A stretch of 11,002 bases of DNA from an uncultured Streptomyces sp. (GCA_946480485.1 CAMLJW010000150.1:1-11002); one strand, 5' to 3'; shown: positions 1-7,087, numbered from the stretch's first letter. The notes: generated by a model not told the origin, from the letters alone. A program made the numbers and translations.

Positions 1-57
1 AGCGGAGGCGTAGGCTACCCCGCCCCCCACCCAACGGCAGGCGCACACCGCTCAACC

Positions 58-79
58 GCCGGAGGCACCCGCACCCGGC
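58..79 (-). terminator. Weak hairpin just after the purine-nucleoside phosphorylase stop
   Basis: On the minus strand GCCGG pairs with CCGGC across a 12-nt loop, 5 nt past the phosphorylase stop. There is no U-tract and the stem is short, so this is only a possible terminator. The remaining bases up to the window edge show no gene. Confidence 0.2.
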
Positions 80-84
80 ACTGG

Positions 85-909
85 TCAGAGCCGGTTCAAG
101 ACCTGGGTCAGCAGTGACCCCATGCGTGTGGCGGAGTCGCGGCCCGCCCGGAGGACCTCCCCGTGGTTGAGGGGCTCGCCCGTCATGCCGGCGGCCAGGT
201 TGGTGACCAGGGAGATGCCGAGGACCTCCGCGCCTGCCTCACGCGCGGCGATGGCCTCCAGGACTGTGGACATGCCGACCAGGTCCGCGCCGATGACGCG
301 GGCCATGCGGATCTCGGCAGGCGTCTCGTAGTGCGGGCCGGGGAACTGCGCGTACACGCCCTCTTCAAGGGTCGGGTCGATCTCCTTGCACATGGCGCGC
401 AGGCGGGGTGAGTAGAGATCCGTCAGGTCGACGAAGTTCGCGCCGACGATCGGCGACGCGGCCGTGAGATTGATGTGGTCGCTGATGAGGACCGGCTGGC
501 CGGGGTGCATCCCCTTGCGCAGCCCGCCGCAGCCGTTGGTCAGCACGACCGTCTTGCAGCCGGCGGCGACAGCGGTGCGGACTCCGTGGGCGACGACGGC
601 GACGCCGCGGCCCTCGTAGTAGTGGGTGCGGCCCAGGAAGACCAGGGCGCGCTTGTCGCCGATCTCGTACGAGCGGACCTTGCCGCCGTGGCCCTCGACC
701 GCCGGCGGGGGGAACCCGGGCAGGTCGGTGGCCGCCAGATCGGTCTCGGGGGCACCGAGGGCCTCCACGGCCGGTGCCCAGCCGGAGCCCATCACCAGGG
801 CGACGTCGTGTGTCTCGGCGTGCGTGAGCTCCCCGAGGCGCGCGGCGGCGGCGTCGGCGGCGGCACCAGGGTCGCCCTGGATGTCGTCCGGAAGAAGAGA
901 TGCGTTCAC
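85..909 (-). CDS. punA: Purine-nucleoside phosphorylase (trimeric, 6-oxopurine type)
   Basis: This 274-residue cytoplasmic enzyme splits purine nucleosides with phosphate into free base and (deoxy)ribose 1-phosphate, for purine salvage. The trimeric PNP fold is shown by GSGW at 41-44 and GRTHYYEG at 93-100 (phosphate side), TNGCGG at 125-130, SDHIN at 143-147, GPHYETPAE at 191-199 with the base-contacting Glu195, VGMST at 211-215, and TNLAAG at 236-241. Asn237 corresponds to the Asn that selects inosine and guanosine over adenosine in this family. The frame stays open upstream to 1326, but homology begins at the GTG (907-909), and a -10-like TACCCT lies 7 nt before it with no Shine-Dalgarno, so a leaderless message is likely. 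Length is normal. It is the PunA/DeoD type, not the hexameric E. coli DeoD type. Confidence 0.95.
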   Translation of the reverse strand: MNASLLPDDIQGDPGAAADAAAARLGELTHAETHDVALVMGSGWAPAVEALGAPETDLAATDLPGFPPPAVEGHGGKVRSYEIGDKRALVFLGRTHYYEGRGVAVVAHGVRTAVAAGCKTVVLTNGCGGLRKGMHPGQPVLISDHINLTAASPIVGANFVDLTDLYSPRLRAMCKEIDPTLEEGVYAQFPGPHYETPAEIRMARVIGADLVGMSTVLEAIAAREAGAEVLGISLVTNLAAGMTGEPLNHGEVLRAGRDSATRMGSLLTQVLNRL

Positions 910-946
910 GCGTATGAGGGTAGCCGGTTTCGGACTACGCGCGTAG
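910..946 (-). promoter_or_regulatory. Leaderless promoter and palindromic operator of the phosphorylase gene
   Basis: Reading the minus strand, TACCCT (922-917) fits the actinobacterial -10 consensus TANNNT and ends 7 nt before the GTG start, so transcription should begin at or next to the start codon. A perfect 12-bp palindrome, CTACGCGCGTAG, occupies 935-946, where the -35 box would sit. No good -35 hexamer is visible. The palindrome could be an operator for a dimeric regulator. The regulator is not known. Confidence 0.5.
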
Positions 947-976
947 ATGACGGTGGTCACGTGCGGCGATCGCTGT

Positions 977-994
977 CTTGTCGTGTTCGACGAG
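977..994. other. Stem-loop between the phosphorylase promoter and the decayed gene
   Basis: CTTGTCG (977-983) pairs with CGACGAG (988-994) around a TGTT loop, giving seven pairs including one G-T wobble. It lies 35 nt past the end of the gamma-glutamylcyclotransferase homology on the minus strand, so it may be what is left of that gene's terminator. No U-tract is present. Confidence 0.3.
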
Positions 995-1028
995 AGGTTC
1001 CGCGGTGAAGAGAGACGGGCACCTGACC

Positions 1029-1229
1029 ACGGCGTTTCCGCAGCTCCATCACATGGTCGTGAGGTTGGTTGGGGGGAGGTGTCGACTCCCCCGCGTCCGC
1101 GAGCTCGCCCGGTTTCCGGGGTCAGTCGCCAGTCGTCAGCACCCGGTGAGTACGCGGCGGCGAGTGCGGGGCGCGGCGTGTCAGGAGCCGCGAGTCGAGA
1201 GGGCCGGCGTACGCGGCGTAGAGCGCTAT
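1029..1229 (-). pseudogene. Decayed gamma-glutamylcyclotransferase gene (internal deletion, lost start, in-frame stop)
   Basis: On the minus strand, a reading frame beginning at 1229 gives an N-terminal piece with [15 protein letters not shown] and TRRAPHSP. This is the start of the actinobacterial gamma-glutamylcyclotransferase (AIG2-like) family, recalled as SLYAAYAGNLD and RAPHSP. The expected start codon reads ATA. After about 35 codons comes a TGA (1124-1122). The same frame then continues with GELADAGES and [11 protein letters not shown], matching the family's C-terminus, recalled as GEIADAAES and PHDYVMELRKRPC. The roughly 70-80 codons between, which hold the substrate pocket and catalytic Glu, are missing, and the original stop is gone. 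Intact proteins are about 140-160 residues. The gene sits between a purine-nucleoside phosphorylase and an LpdA-type reductase, as Rv3304 does near Rv3303c and Rv3307 in M. tuberculosis. Both ends kept in one frame make chance resemblance very unlikely. Confidence 0.85.
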
Positions 1230-1280
1230 GAGGGAGGGCGTACGGCAGCGGTGACGCAGGCCTCTTGTGTAACAGGGGCA

Positions 1281-1309
1281 CCCGGAGGCCCCCCGGGGGG
1301 AAGCGCCTC
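1281..1309. promoter_or_regulatory. GC palindrome upstream of the quinone dehydrogenase gene
   Basis: A perfect 12-bp palindrome of six C then six G (1289-1300) lies inside imperfect longer arms (CCCGGAGGC at 1281-1289 against GCCTCGGGG at 1305-1313). It covers the area where the -35 of the lpdA-like gene would be. It could be an operator or simply a GC-rich hairpin. No regulator can be named. Confidence 0.35.
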
Positions 1310-1321
1310 GGGGCGTTGCGG

Positions 1322-1337
1322 GACAATGGAGTACGTG
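1322..1337 (+). promoter_or_regulatory. -10 box of a leaderless promoter for the quinone dehydrogenase gene
   Basis: GACAAT (1322-1327) resembles TATAAT and ends 7 nt before the GTG at 1335, which places the transcription start at the start codon. No Shine-Dalgarno precedes either candidate start (ATG 1326 or GTG 1335). The -35 region is occupied by the C6G6 palindrome and shows no TTGACA. Confidence 0.45.
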
Positions 1338-2774
1338 ACTCGGATCGTGATCATCGGTGGCGGACCCGGCGGATACGAGGCGGCCCTGGTGGCCGCCCAG
1401 CTCGGCGCGGAGGTGACCGTCGTCGACTGCGACGGCCTGGGCGGCGCGTCGGTGCTCACCGACTGCGTGCCGTCGAAGACCCTGATCGCGACCGCCGAGG
1501 TGATGACCACCTTCGACTCGTCGTACGACGAGCTCGGCATCATCGTCGCCGACGACACTCCTCACATCGACACGCCCGCGCGGGTGGTCGGCGTCGATCT
1601 CGGCAAGGTCAACCGGCGTGTGAAGCGGCTCGCGCTCGCGCAGTCGCACGACATCACCGCGTCCGTGACGCGCGCGGGCGCGCGGGTCGTGCGCGGCCGC
1701 GGCCGTCTCGACGGTCAGCAGGCCCTGGACGGGTCCCGGAAGGTCGTCGTGCGGGCGGCGGACGGTTCGGAGGAGACGCTTGTCGCCGATGCCGTGCTCA
1801 TCGCCACCGGTGGGCACCCCCGTGAGCTGCCCGACGCCCGGCCCGACGGGGAGCGGATCCTGAACTGGACCCAGGTGTACGACCTCGACGAGCTGCCGGA
1901 AGAGCTCATCGTGGTCGGGTCCGGCGTCACCGGCGCCGAGTTCGCCGGTGCCTATCAGGCGCTCGGGTCGCGCGTCACGCTCGTATCCAGCCGTGATCGC
2001 GTGCTGCCGGGTGAGGACCCGGACGCCGCGGCCGTGCTGGAGGACGTGTTCCGGCGGCGCGGCATGGATGTCATGGCGCGCTCCCGTGCCCAGTCGGCCA
2101 AGCGCGTGGGCGACCGGGTCGAGGTGACGCTCGCCGACGGCCGCGTCATCACCGGGTCGCACTGCCTTATGGCCGTCGGCGCCATCCCCAACAGCCATGG
2201 CATGGGTCTCGAAGACGCCGGGGTGAAGGTCAAGGACTCCGGGCACATCTGGACCGACAAGGTGTCCAGGACGACGGCGCCGGGGGTGTACGCGGCCGGT
2301 GACGTCACCGGAGTCTTCGCGCTCGCCTCCGTGGCGGCGATGCAGGGGCGTATCGCCATGTACCACTTCCTCGGCGACGCGGTGGCCCCGCTCAACCTGA
2401 AGACCGTCTCCTCGAACGTCTTCACCGACCCCGAGATCGCGACCGTCGGCTATTCGCAGGCCGACGTCGACGGCAGCGTCATCGACGCCCGGGTCGTGAA
2501 GCTGCCGCTGCTGCGCAACCCGCGCGCCAAGATGCAGGGCATCCGGGACGGCTTCGTGAAGATCTTCTGCCGGCCCGGCACCGGGATCGTCGTCGGCGGT
2601 GTCGTCGTCGCGCCGCGCGCCTCGGAACTGATCCATCCGATTTCGCTCGCGGTCGACAACAACCTGACCGTCGAACAGATCGCGAACGCCTTCACCGTGT
2701 ACCCGTCCCTGTCGGGTTCGATCGCCGAGGTGGCCCGACAGCTTCACACCCGCAAGGCGGCCGGTGAGGCCTGA
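1335..2774 (+). CDS. lpdA: NAD(P)H-quinone dehydrogenase (LpdA/Rv3303c-type flavoprotein disulfide reductase relative)
   Basis: A 479-residue FAD enzyme expected to pass electrons from NAD(P)H to quinones in the cytoplasm. It has the FAD dinucleotide fold GGGPGG (8-13), ATGG (157-160), a second nucleotide fold [12 protein letters not shown] (194-205), the FAD signature GVYAAGDVT (317-325) and a C-terminal dimerisation domain (about 350-470). Two features exclude true lipoamide dehydrogenase activity. The redox pair CxxxxC is reduced to Cys44, with Ser39 in the first position, and the C-terminal HxHPTxSE motif reads VYPSLSGS (455-462), so the catalytic His and Glu are gone. This matches M. tuberculosis Rv3303c, a quinone reductase misnamed LpdA. 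The GTG start is chosen from homology and the -10 spacing. ATG at 1326 would add three residues. Confidence 0.93.
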   Translation: MTRIVIIGGGPGGYEAALVAAQLGAEVTVVDCDGLGGASVLTDCVPSKTLIATAEVMTTFDSSYDELGIIVADDTPHIDTPARVVGVDLGKVNRRVKRLALAQSHDITASVTRAGARVVRGRGRLDGQQALDGSRKVVVRAADGSEETLVADAVLIATGGHPRELPDARPDGERILNWTQVYDLDELPEELIVVGSGVTGAEFAGAYQALGSRVTLVSSRDRVLPGEDPDAAAVLEDVFRRRGMDVMARSRAQSAKRVGDRVEVTLADGRVITGSHCLMAVGAIPNSHGMGLEDAGVKVKDSGHIWTDKVSRTTAPGVYAAGDVTGVFALASVAAMQGRIAMYHFLGDAVAPLNLKTVSSNVFTDPEIATVGYSQADVDGSVIDARVVKLPLLRNPRAKMQGIRDGFVKIFCRPGTGIVVGGVVVAPRASELIHPISLAVDNNLTVEQIANAFTVYPSLSGSIAEVARQLHTRKAAGEA

Positions 2775-2805
2775 CGGCGGTAAGTGACGCTTCGCCGGCC
2801 ACCGG
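2761..2805 (+). terminator. Possible hairpin terminator of the quinone dehydrogenase gene
   Basis: Starting in the last codons of the gene, CCGGT (2761-2765) can pair with ACCGG (2801-2805), GGCC (2768-2771) with GGCC (2797-2800), GGCG (2776-2779) with CGCC (2793-2796), and AAG with CTT at the tip. The stem is interrupted by bulges and lacks a U-tract, as is usual in Streptomyces. It is a plausible rather than certain terminator. Confidence 0.4.
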
Positions 2806-2938
2806 GAATCCGACCAATGGCTGGACCATCCGTACGGCATGGGAAGCGGGAGTAGGCGCTTATACCACTTCCTGTGCCGTCGTGCCAGCAACTTCTGTTA
2901 TTCGGCGCAAACTGCGGAAAGTAGAGGGTCGTTGGGGT

Positions 2939-2954
2939 TACTGTCAGTTTCGTG
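2939..2954 (+). promoter_or_regulatory. -10 box of a leaderless promoter for the DeoR-family gene
   Basis: TACTGT (2939-2944) fits TANNNT and ends 7 nt before the GTG start at 2952. No Shine-Dalgarno is present in the sequence between. The preceding 170 bp are less GC-rich than the genes and contain the palindrome CCGTACGG (2830-2837) and the arms AAGCG/CGCTT (2844-2848, 2857-2861), possible binding sites for this or another regulator. Confidence 0.45.
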
Positions 2955-3917
2955 TTCGCTGCAGAACGTCGCCAATTGATCCTCGAAATGGTGCGAGCGA
3001 ACGGAGCCGTGTCGCTCCGTGAGCTCGCCCGCGTCGTCCAGACCTCCGAAGTGACCGTACGGCGGGACGTGCGCGCGCTGGAGGCAGAAGGACTCCTCGA
3101 CCGCCGGCACGGCGGTGCGGTATTGCCGGGCGGGTTCACGCGGGAGTCCGGCTTTGCGCAGAAGTCACATCTCGCGACCGCCGAGAAGACGGCCATAGCC
3201 GATCTCGCCGCGAGTCTCGTCGAAGAGGGCGAGGCCATCGTGGTCGGGGCGGGAACCACCACTCAGGAGCTGGCTCGCCGGCTCGCGCGGGTGCCCGGGC
3301 TGACCGTCGTCACCAACTCCCTCCTGGTGGCTCAGGCGTTGGCCCACGCCAACCGTGTCGAGGTCGTGATGACCGGCGGCACCCTGCGCGGTTCCAACTA
3401 CGCCCTGGTCGGCAGCGGGGCCGAGCAGTCCCTCCAGGGGCTGCGGGTCTCCCGGGCCTTCCTGTCGGGCAGTGGGCTGACCGCCGAGCGCGGCCTGTCC
3501 ACCTCCAACATGCTGTCGGCCAGCGTCGACAGGGCGCTGGTGCAGGCGGCCTCGGAGGTCGTCGTCCTCGCCGACCACACGAAGCTCGGTACCGACACGA
3601 TGTTCCAGACGGTGCCGACGGATGTGATCACGCGGTTGGTGACGGACCAGCCGCCCGCCCACGACGACCGTGCGGCCACCGAGTTGCACGCTCTGGCCGA
3701 CCAGGGAGTGCAGATCGCTGTCGCCGGCTCCGGTGACGCGGGAGACGATACGTCCCCGGCGGGGCCCCAGCCGCCACGCCGGGACCTGCCGCTGCCCGGT
3801 CTCAGGCGGGGCCCGGTCCCGGGCGGGGGACCGCAGTTGCGCAGCACCTCCGCGGTTCTGGGCGAGCACCAGCCCCAGAGCGAGCGGGCGCGGGTCGCGG
3901 ATCTGCGCCGACGCTGA
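2952..3917 (+). CDS. DeoR-family transcriptional regulator
   Basis: A 321-residue DNA-binding regulator. Residues 1-57 form the DeoR winged helix-turn-helix, with ERRQLILEMV, a recognition region SEVTVRRDVRAL (32-43) and the wing RRHGGAVLP. Residues about 75-235 form the sugar-phosphate-isomerase-like sensor domain: GAGTTT (99-104), TNSLLVAQAL (121-130), MTGGTLR (140-146), LVGSGAEQ (152-159) and ADHTKLG (207-213). The usual GVDG motif reads LSGSG (171-175), so the ligand site may differ from sugar-phosphate sensors. From about residue 262 to the end is a Pro/Arg/Gly-rich, probably disordered tail of some 60 residues beyond the usual 250-260 residue family length. The start is the GTG next to the first conserved residues, with a -10-like box 7 nt before it. 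The ligand and targets are not evident. It could regulate itself or its neighbours. Confidence 0.9.
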   Translation: MFAAERRQLILEMVRANGAVSLRELARVVQTSEVTVRRDVRALEAEGLLDRRHGGAVLPGGFTRESGFAQKSHLATAEKTAIADLAASLVEEGEAIVVGAGTTTQELARRLARVPGLTVVTNSLLVAQALAHANRVEVVMTGGTLRGSNYALVGSGAEQSLQGLRVSRAFLSGSGLTAERGLSTSNMLSASVDRALVQAASEVVVLADHTKLGTDTMFQTVPTDVITRLVTDQPPAHDDRAATELHALADQGVQIAVAGSGDAGDDTSPAGPQPPRRDLPLPGLRRGPVPGGGPQLRSTSAVLGEHQPQSERARVADLRRR

Positions 3918-4041
3918 CGACCGCAGGGCGCTGACGGCGAAGACAGCTTTACGCCCCCCAGGTCACTGAGGGACGGCGGTCCGGCCTGTACGTCATCCAG
4001 TCCGCCGGAGGCTGGAGCGGCTCGCCGATGGACGGGGAAAG

Positions 4042-4082
4042 GGAGCGCCCGGCAGACGTGTATGCAGTCTGCCGGGCACTCC
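4042..4082. terminator. Strong bidirectional hairpin terminator between deoR-type gene and accA2
   Basis: GCCCGGCAGAC (4047-4057) and GTCTGCCGGGC (4067-4077) are perfect 11-bp arms around a 9-nt loop, extended by GGAG/CTCC beyond one mismatch. It lies between two convergent genes and can end transcription from both sides. The rest of the 3918-4125 gap shows no gene with supporting codon use. Confidence 0.85.
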
Positions 4083-4125
4083 GGGTGTTCGTACTTGCGC
4101 GTCCTCAGGGTCCGTACGTACCGGG

Positions 4126-5880
4126 TCAGTCCTTGATCTCGCAGAGGACGGCGCCGGAGGTGACCGAGGCGCCGATGTCCGCGGACAGGCCCTTGATGGT
4201 GCCGGAACGGTGGGCGTTCAGCGGCTGCTCCATCTTCATCGCCTCCAGGACGACGACCAGGTCGCCCTCCTGGACCTGCTGGCCCTCCTCGACGGCGACC
4301 TTGACGATGGTGCCCTGCATCGGTGAGGCCAGCGTGTCACCGGAGGCCGCCGGCCCGGTCTTCTTCGCCGCCCGGCGCTTGGGCCGGGCGCCCGCCGCCA
4401 GCCCGGTGCGGGCCAGCGACATGCCCAGCGAGGACGGTAGGGAGACCTCCAGGCGTTTGCCGCCGACCTCGACGACGACTGTCTCGCGGCCCGGCTCCTC
4501 GTCCGCCTCCGTGGCCACCGGGGCGGCGAAAGGCTTGATCTCGTTGACGAACTCCGTCTCGATCCACCGGGTGTGGACCTGGAAGGGGTTGCTGGTGAAC
4601 GCCGGGTCCGCGACGACCGCGCGGTGGAAGGGGATCGCGGTGGCCATGCCCTCCACGGTGAACTCCGCCAGCGCGCGGGCCGCCCGCTGCAGTGCCTGCT
4701 CCCGCGTGGCACCGGTGATGATCAGCTTCGCCAGCAGGGAGTCCCAGGCCGGGCCGATCACGCTGCCGGACTCGACCCCGGCGTCCAGGCGCACGCCCGG
4801 TCCGGACGGCGGCTCGAACGTGGTGACCGTGCCGGGAGCCGGCAGGAAGTTGCGGCCCGGGTCCTCGCCGTTGATGCGGAACTCGAGGGAATGGCCGCGC
4901 ACGGCCGGGTCGTCGTAGCCGAGCGCCTCGCCGTCGGCGATGCGGAACATCTCGCGCACCAGATCGATGCCGGTGACCTCCTCGGTGACCGGATGCTCCA
5001 CCTGCAGGCGGGTGTTGACCTCCAGGAACGAGATCACGCCGTCCGCGCCGACCAGGAACTCGACGGTGCCCGCGCCGACGTAGCCGGCTTCCTTGAGGAT
5101 CGCCTTGGAGGCCGCGTACAGCTGCGCGTTCTGCTGGTCGGACAGGAACGGCGCCGGGGCCTCCTCGACCAGCTTCTGGTGGCGGCGCTGCAGCGAGCAG
5201 TCGCGGGTGGAGACGACCACCACGTTGCCGTGGGTGTCGGCCAGGCACTGCGTCTCCACGTGCCGCGGCTTGTCGAGGTAGCGCTCCACGAAGCACTCGC
5301 CGCGCCCGAACGCCGCCACCGCTTCGCGGACCGCGGAGTCATACAGCTCGGGGACCTCTTCGAGGGTGCGGGCGACCTTCAGGCCGCGCCCGCCGCCGCC
5401 GAACGCCGCCTTGATGGCGATGGGCAGCCCGTGCTCCTCGGCGAACGCGACGACCTCCTCGGCGCCGGAGACCGGGTCGGGGGTGCCGGCGACCAAGGGA
5501 GCGCCGGCGCGCTGCGCGATGTGCCGGGCGGCGACCTTGTCACCCAGGTCGCGGATGGCCTGCGGCGGCGGGCCGATCCAGATCAGACCCGCGTCGAGGA
5601 CCGCCTGCGCGAAGTCCGCGTTCTCCGAGAGGAAGCCGTAGCCGGGGTGGATTGCGTCCGCGCCGGAGTCGGCGGCCGCCTGCAGCACCTTGCTGATGTC
5701 CAGGTAGCTGGTGGCCGGGATGTCGCCGCCCAGCGCGAACGCCTCGTCCGCGGCCCGCACATGCAGCGCGTCCCGGTCCGGCTCGGCGTACACGGCCACG
5801 CTCGCGATGCCGGCGTCTCGGCACGCCCGGGCGACACGGACAGCGATTTCGCCACGGTTGGCGATCAACACCTTGCGCAC
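4126..5880 (-). CDS. accA2: Acyl-CoA carboxylase alpha subunit: biotin carboxylase plus biotin carrier protein
   Basis: A 584-residue cytoplasmic protein. It carboxylates its own biotin with ATP and bicarbonate, and the carboxyl group then goes to acetyl- or propionyl-CoA on the beta subunit. The biotin carboxylase N-domain begins [13 protein letters not shown]. The ATP-grasp region holds [13 protein letters not shown] (157-169), [17 protein letters not shown] (226-242) and [14 protein letters not shown] (287-300). The C-domain runs to about 450, followed by a basic Ala/Lys/Arg linker (500-512). The carrier domain has EAMKM (546-550) with Lys549 as the biotin site. The GTG start is supported by AAGGAG and GGGAG upstream (5 nt from the latter to the start). 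The pccB/pccE partners lie 1.4 kb away on the same strand and birA is nearby. In S. coelicolor this subunit serves both the acetyl-CoA and propionyl-CoA carboxylases. Length and motifs look intact. Confidence 0.97.
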   Translation of the reverse strand: MRKVLIANRGEIAVRVARACRDAGIASVAVYAEPDRDALHVRAADEAFALGGDIPATSYLDISKVLQAAADSGADAIHPGYGFLSENADFAQAVLDAGLIWIGPPPQAIRDLGDKVAARHIAQRAGAPLVAGTPDPVSGAEEVVAFAEEHGLPIAIKAAFGGGGRGLKVARTLEEVPELYDSAVREAVAAFGRGECFVERYLDKPRHVETQCLADTHGNVVVVSTRDCSLQRRHQKLVEEAPAPFLSDQQNAQLYAASKAILKEAGYVGAGTVEFLVGADGVISFLEVNTRLQVEHPVTEEVTGIDLVREMFRIADGEALGYDDPAVRGHSLEFRINGEDPGRNFLPAPGTVTTFEPPSGPGVRLDAGVESGSVIGPAWDSLLAKLIITGATREQALQRAARALAEFTVEGMATAIPFHRAVVADPAFTSNPFQVHTRWIETEFVNEIKPFAAPVATEADEEPGRETVVVEVGGKRLEVSLPSSLGMSLARTGLAAGARPKRRAAKKTGPAASGDTLASPMQGTIVKVAVEEGQQVQEGDLVVVLEAMKMEQPLNAHRSGTIKGLSADIGASVTSGAVLCEIKD

Positions 5881-5908
5881 GTTGGCTCCCTCTCCTTGAA
5901 ACAAGCCG

Positions 5909-5946
5909 ATTTTAGGGACTGCCGACACGTCGTTTCGACCAGTCCC
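5909..5946 (-). promoter_or_regulatory. accA2 promoter with nested inverted repeat (candidate operator)
   Basis: On the minus strand, TCGAAA (5938-5933) and TAAAAT (5914-5909) are separated by 18 nt and fit -35/-10 boxes, giving a leader of about 20 nt that contains the Shine-Dalgarno. Overlapping them is a 7-bp perfect inverted repeat, GGGACTG (5915-5921) with CAGTCCC (5940-5946), enclosing a second one, GTCG-TTT-CGAC (5929-5939). A repressor bound here would cover the promoter. The regulator is not identifiable from sequence. Confidence 0.5.
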
Positions 5947-6261
5947 AAATGGTGAGCTTGCCCACACGGACCGTGATTCGAGGCCTGCTCGCCCGCGAAA
6001 TCCCTTGTCGCACCGTCGTACGCAGGGGGCTTCCCAAGAACCCTAGTCCTCCGGTGTGGTCAAGGTCTCTGTGAGAGGGTGCCGCGCCCCACTTGGTTTC
6101 TTTGTGGAGTTCCTACGAATGGTCTAAGGAATCTTTGCTCCGGCCAGAGCCCTTGTCGGAGTGTTTCCGTCCCCAGGCTCTCAACTCCGTTCGAGTGCGG
6201 AGACCCCCATGTGGCGTTCGGGATGCTGAGGCGTTCATGGCCCGCAGGGCCCCGTTGAGGG
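5947..6261. other. Long non-coding stretch with several stem-loops
   Basis: No convincing gene lies here, and the base composition is less GC-rich than the neighbours, especially 6091-6140. Stem-loops include TTCCT/AGGAA (6110-6114, 6127-6131), AGAGCC/GGCTCT (6146-6151, 6176-6181) enclosing CGGA/TCCG (6157-6160, 6166-6169), CTCCG/CGGAG (6185-6189, 6198-6202), and GGCCC/GGGCC (6239-6243, 6247-6251). The last competes with CCCC/GGGG (6250-6253, 6259-6262) at the edge of the following small gene. It may be a structured leader or a small RNA. No known riboswitch class is recognised. Confidence 0.35.
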
Positions 6262-6474
6262 GTGGTGGTCGGGCGACGGGTGAGGCGTCTGGTGGGCTGG
6301 GGAGCGTTCGCCTTCATGATGGTGGTGCTCGGGCTGACCGTGCTCATCTTCATGGGTACGACGGCCAGGAGGGCACCGTCTCCGACGCCGGGCCCCTCAC
6401 TTCTCCCGCGGAGCCCACAACGTGGTGATGGCGACGCCCAGCCGGGCCAGCAGGCGGCGCAGCATGGGCAGTGA
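6262..6474 (+). CDS. Possible small single-pass membrane protein, tail overlapping maf
   Basis: This is a frame of up to 70 codons beginning with clustered GTG codons (6262, 6265, 6280). It encodes a basic N-terminus (RRVRR), one hydrophobic helix from about residue 12 to 33 ([20 protein letters not shown]), and a Pro/Ser-rich polar tail. Over the first 40 codons third positions are nearly all G or C, as in real genes here, and the stretch does not overlap another gene. The last 78 bases run antisense through the end of maf, where codon use is not informative. No clear Shine-Dalgarno precedes any of the starts. I do not recognise a family. The charge pattern suggests the N-terminus stays inside the cell. 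It could be an unannotated membrane peptide or a chance frame. Confidence 0.45.
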   Translation: MVVGRRVRRLVGWGAFAFMMVVLGLTVLIFMGTTARRAPSPTPGPSLLPRSPQRGDGDAQPGQQAAQHGQ

Positions 6475-7014
6475 GATGCCGATGACGTTCCCGTGGTCCC
6501 CGTCGATGCCGTCGATGAACGGGGCCGAGCGGCCGTCGAGCGTGAACGCCCCGGCGACGTGGAGGGGTTCGCCCGTGGCGACGTACGCGGCGATCTCGGC
6601 GTCGGTCGGTTCGCCGAAGCGGACCACCGTGGAGGCGATCGCCGACGCGTACCGCCCGGTCGTCGTGTCGTAGACGCAGTGCCCGGTCTGCAGTGTGCCC
6701 GTGCGGCCGCGCATCGACTTCCAGCGCGCGGTGGCCTCCTCGGCGTCGGCGGGCTTGCCGAGCGCCTCGCCGTCCAGGTCGAGCACCGAGTCGCAGCCGA
6801 TCACCAGGGCGCCCTTGACCTCGGGCTTCGCCGCTACGACGGACGCCTTGGCCTCGGCGAGCGCGAGCGCGAGCTCGGCGGGGGTGGGGGCGGACACGGC
6901 GTCCTCGTCGACCCCGCTGACGATGACCTCGGGGACGAGGCCGGCCTGCCGCAGCAGTCCGAGCCGGGCGGGGGACTGGGAGGCGAGGACGAGTCGACGG
7001 CGCTGATCAGTCAT
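6397..7014 (-). CDS. maf: Maf family nucleoside triphosphate pyrophosphatase
   Basis: A 205-residue cytoplasmic enzyme of the Maf/HAM1 house-cleaning fold. It hydrolyses non-canonical or modified nucleoside triphosphates (family substrates include dTTP, UTP and m5UTP) to monophosphate and pyrophosphate. Visible motifs are [15 protein letters not shown] (11-25), matching the family ASxSxRRxx[17 protein letters not shown] (74-88), with catalytic-base candidate Asp75; and [17 protein letters not shown] (169-185), the C-terminal substrate loop. ATG at 7012-7014 is the only sensible start. TACTCT lies 6 nt before it and no Shine-Dalgarno is present, so the message is probably leaderless and separate from mmpB, which ends 71 bp upstream. 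Which of the dTTP/UTP or modified-base classes it belongs to cannot be settled by eye. Confidence 0.95.
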   Translation of the reverse strand: MTDQRRRLVLASQSPARLGLLRQAGLVPEVIVSGVDEDAVSAPTPAELALALAEAKASVVAAKPEVKGALVIGCDSVLDLDGEALGKPADAEEATARWKSMRGRTGTLQTGHCVYDTTTGRYASAIASTVVRFGEPTDAEIAAYVATGEPLHVAGAFTLDGRSAPFIDGIDGDHGNVIGISLPMLRRLLARLGVAITTLWAPREK

Positions 7015-7026
7015 GCGGAAAGAGTA
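7015..7026 (-). promoter_or_regulatory. -10 box of a leaderless promoter for maf
   Basis: On the minus strand TACTCT (7026-7021) fits TANNNT and is followed by six bases and then the ATG of maf. There is no Shine-Dalgarno. No recognisable -35 lies 16-19 bp upstream. Confidence 0.45.
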
Positions 7027-7063
7027 GCGACGCGGCGGGAGGCGCAGCGGGCCGGCCGGTCAG

Positions 7064-7087
7064 GATCACACGACACGGTCGCGGATC
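7064..7087 (-). terminator. Weak hairpin at the end of mmpB
   Basis: GATC (7064-7067) with GATC (7084-7087) and CGAC (7071-7074) with GTCG (7078-7081) can form an interrupted stem around ACG. It overlaps the mmpB stop codon and precedes the maf promoter. No U-tract is present, so it is a weak candidate. Confidence 0.25.

Noticed and set aside
910..1326. N-terminal extension of the phosphorylase back to 1326
   Set aside because: The extension runs through the promoter and the decayed cyclotransferase gene in another frame and has no PNP homology. It contains a WRLT match that might look like a frameshifted piece of the cyclotransferase, but the other frame explains the remnant better.
1122..2891. 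A 589-codon open frame antisense to the quinone dehydrogenase gene
   Set aside because: It mirrors the third-position GC bias of the real gene and its composition is rich in Arg, Gly, His, Asp and Val. Only its last part, at 1122-1229, is meaningful, as the remnant of the cyclotransferase gene.
6040..6063. TTGACC and TAGGGT on the minus strand as a second accA2 promoter
   Set aside because: The two boxes are only 12 bp apart, too close for a working sigma-70 type promoter, and no partner at 16-19 bp is convincing.
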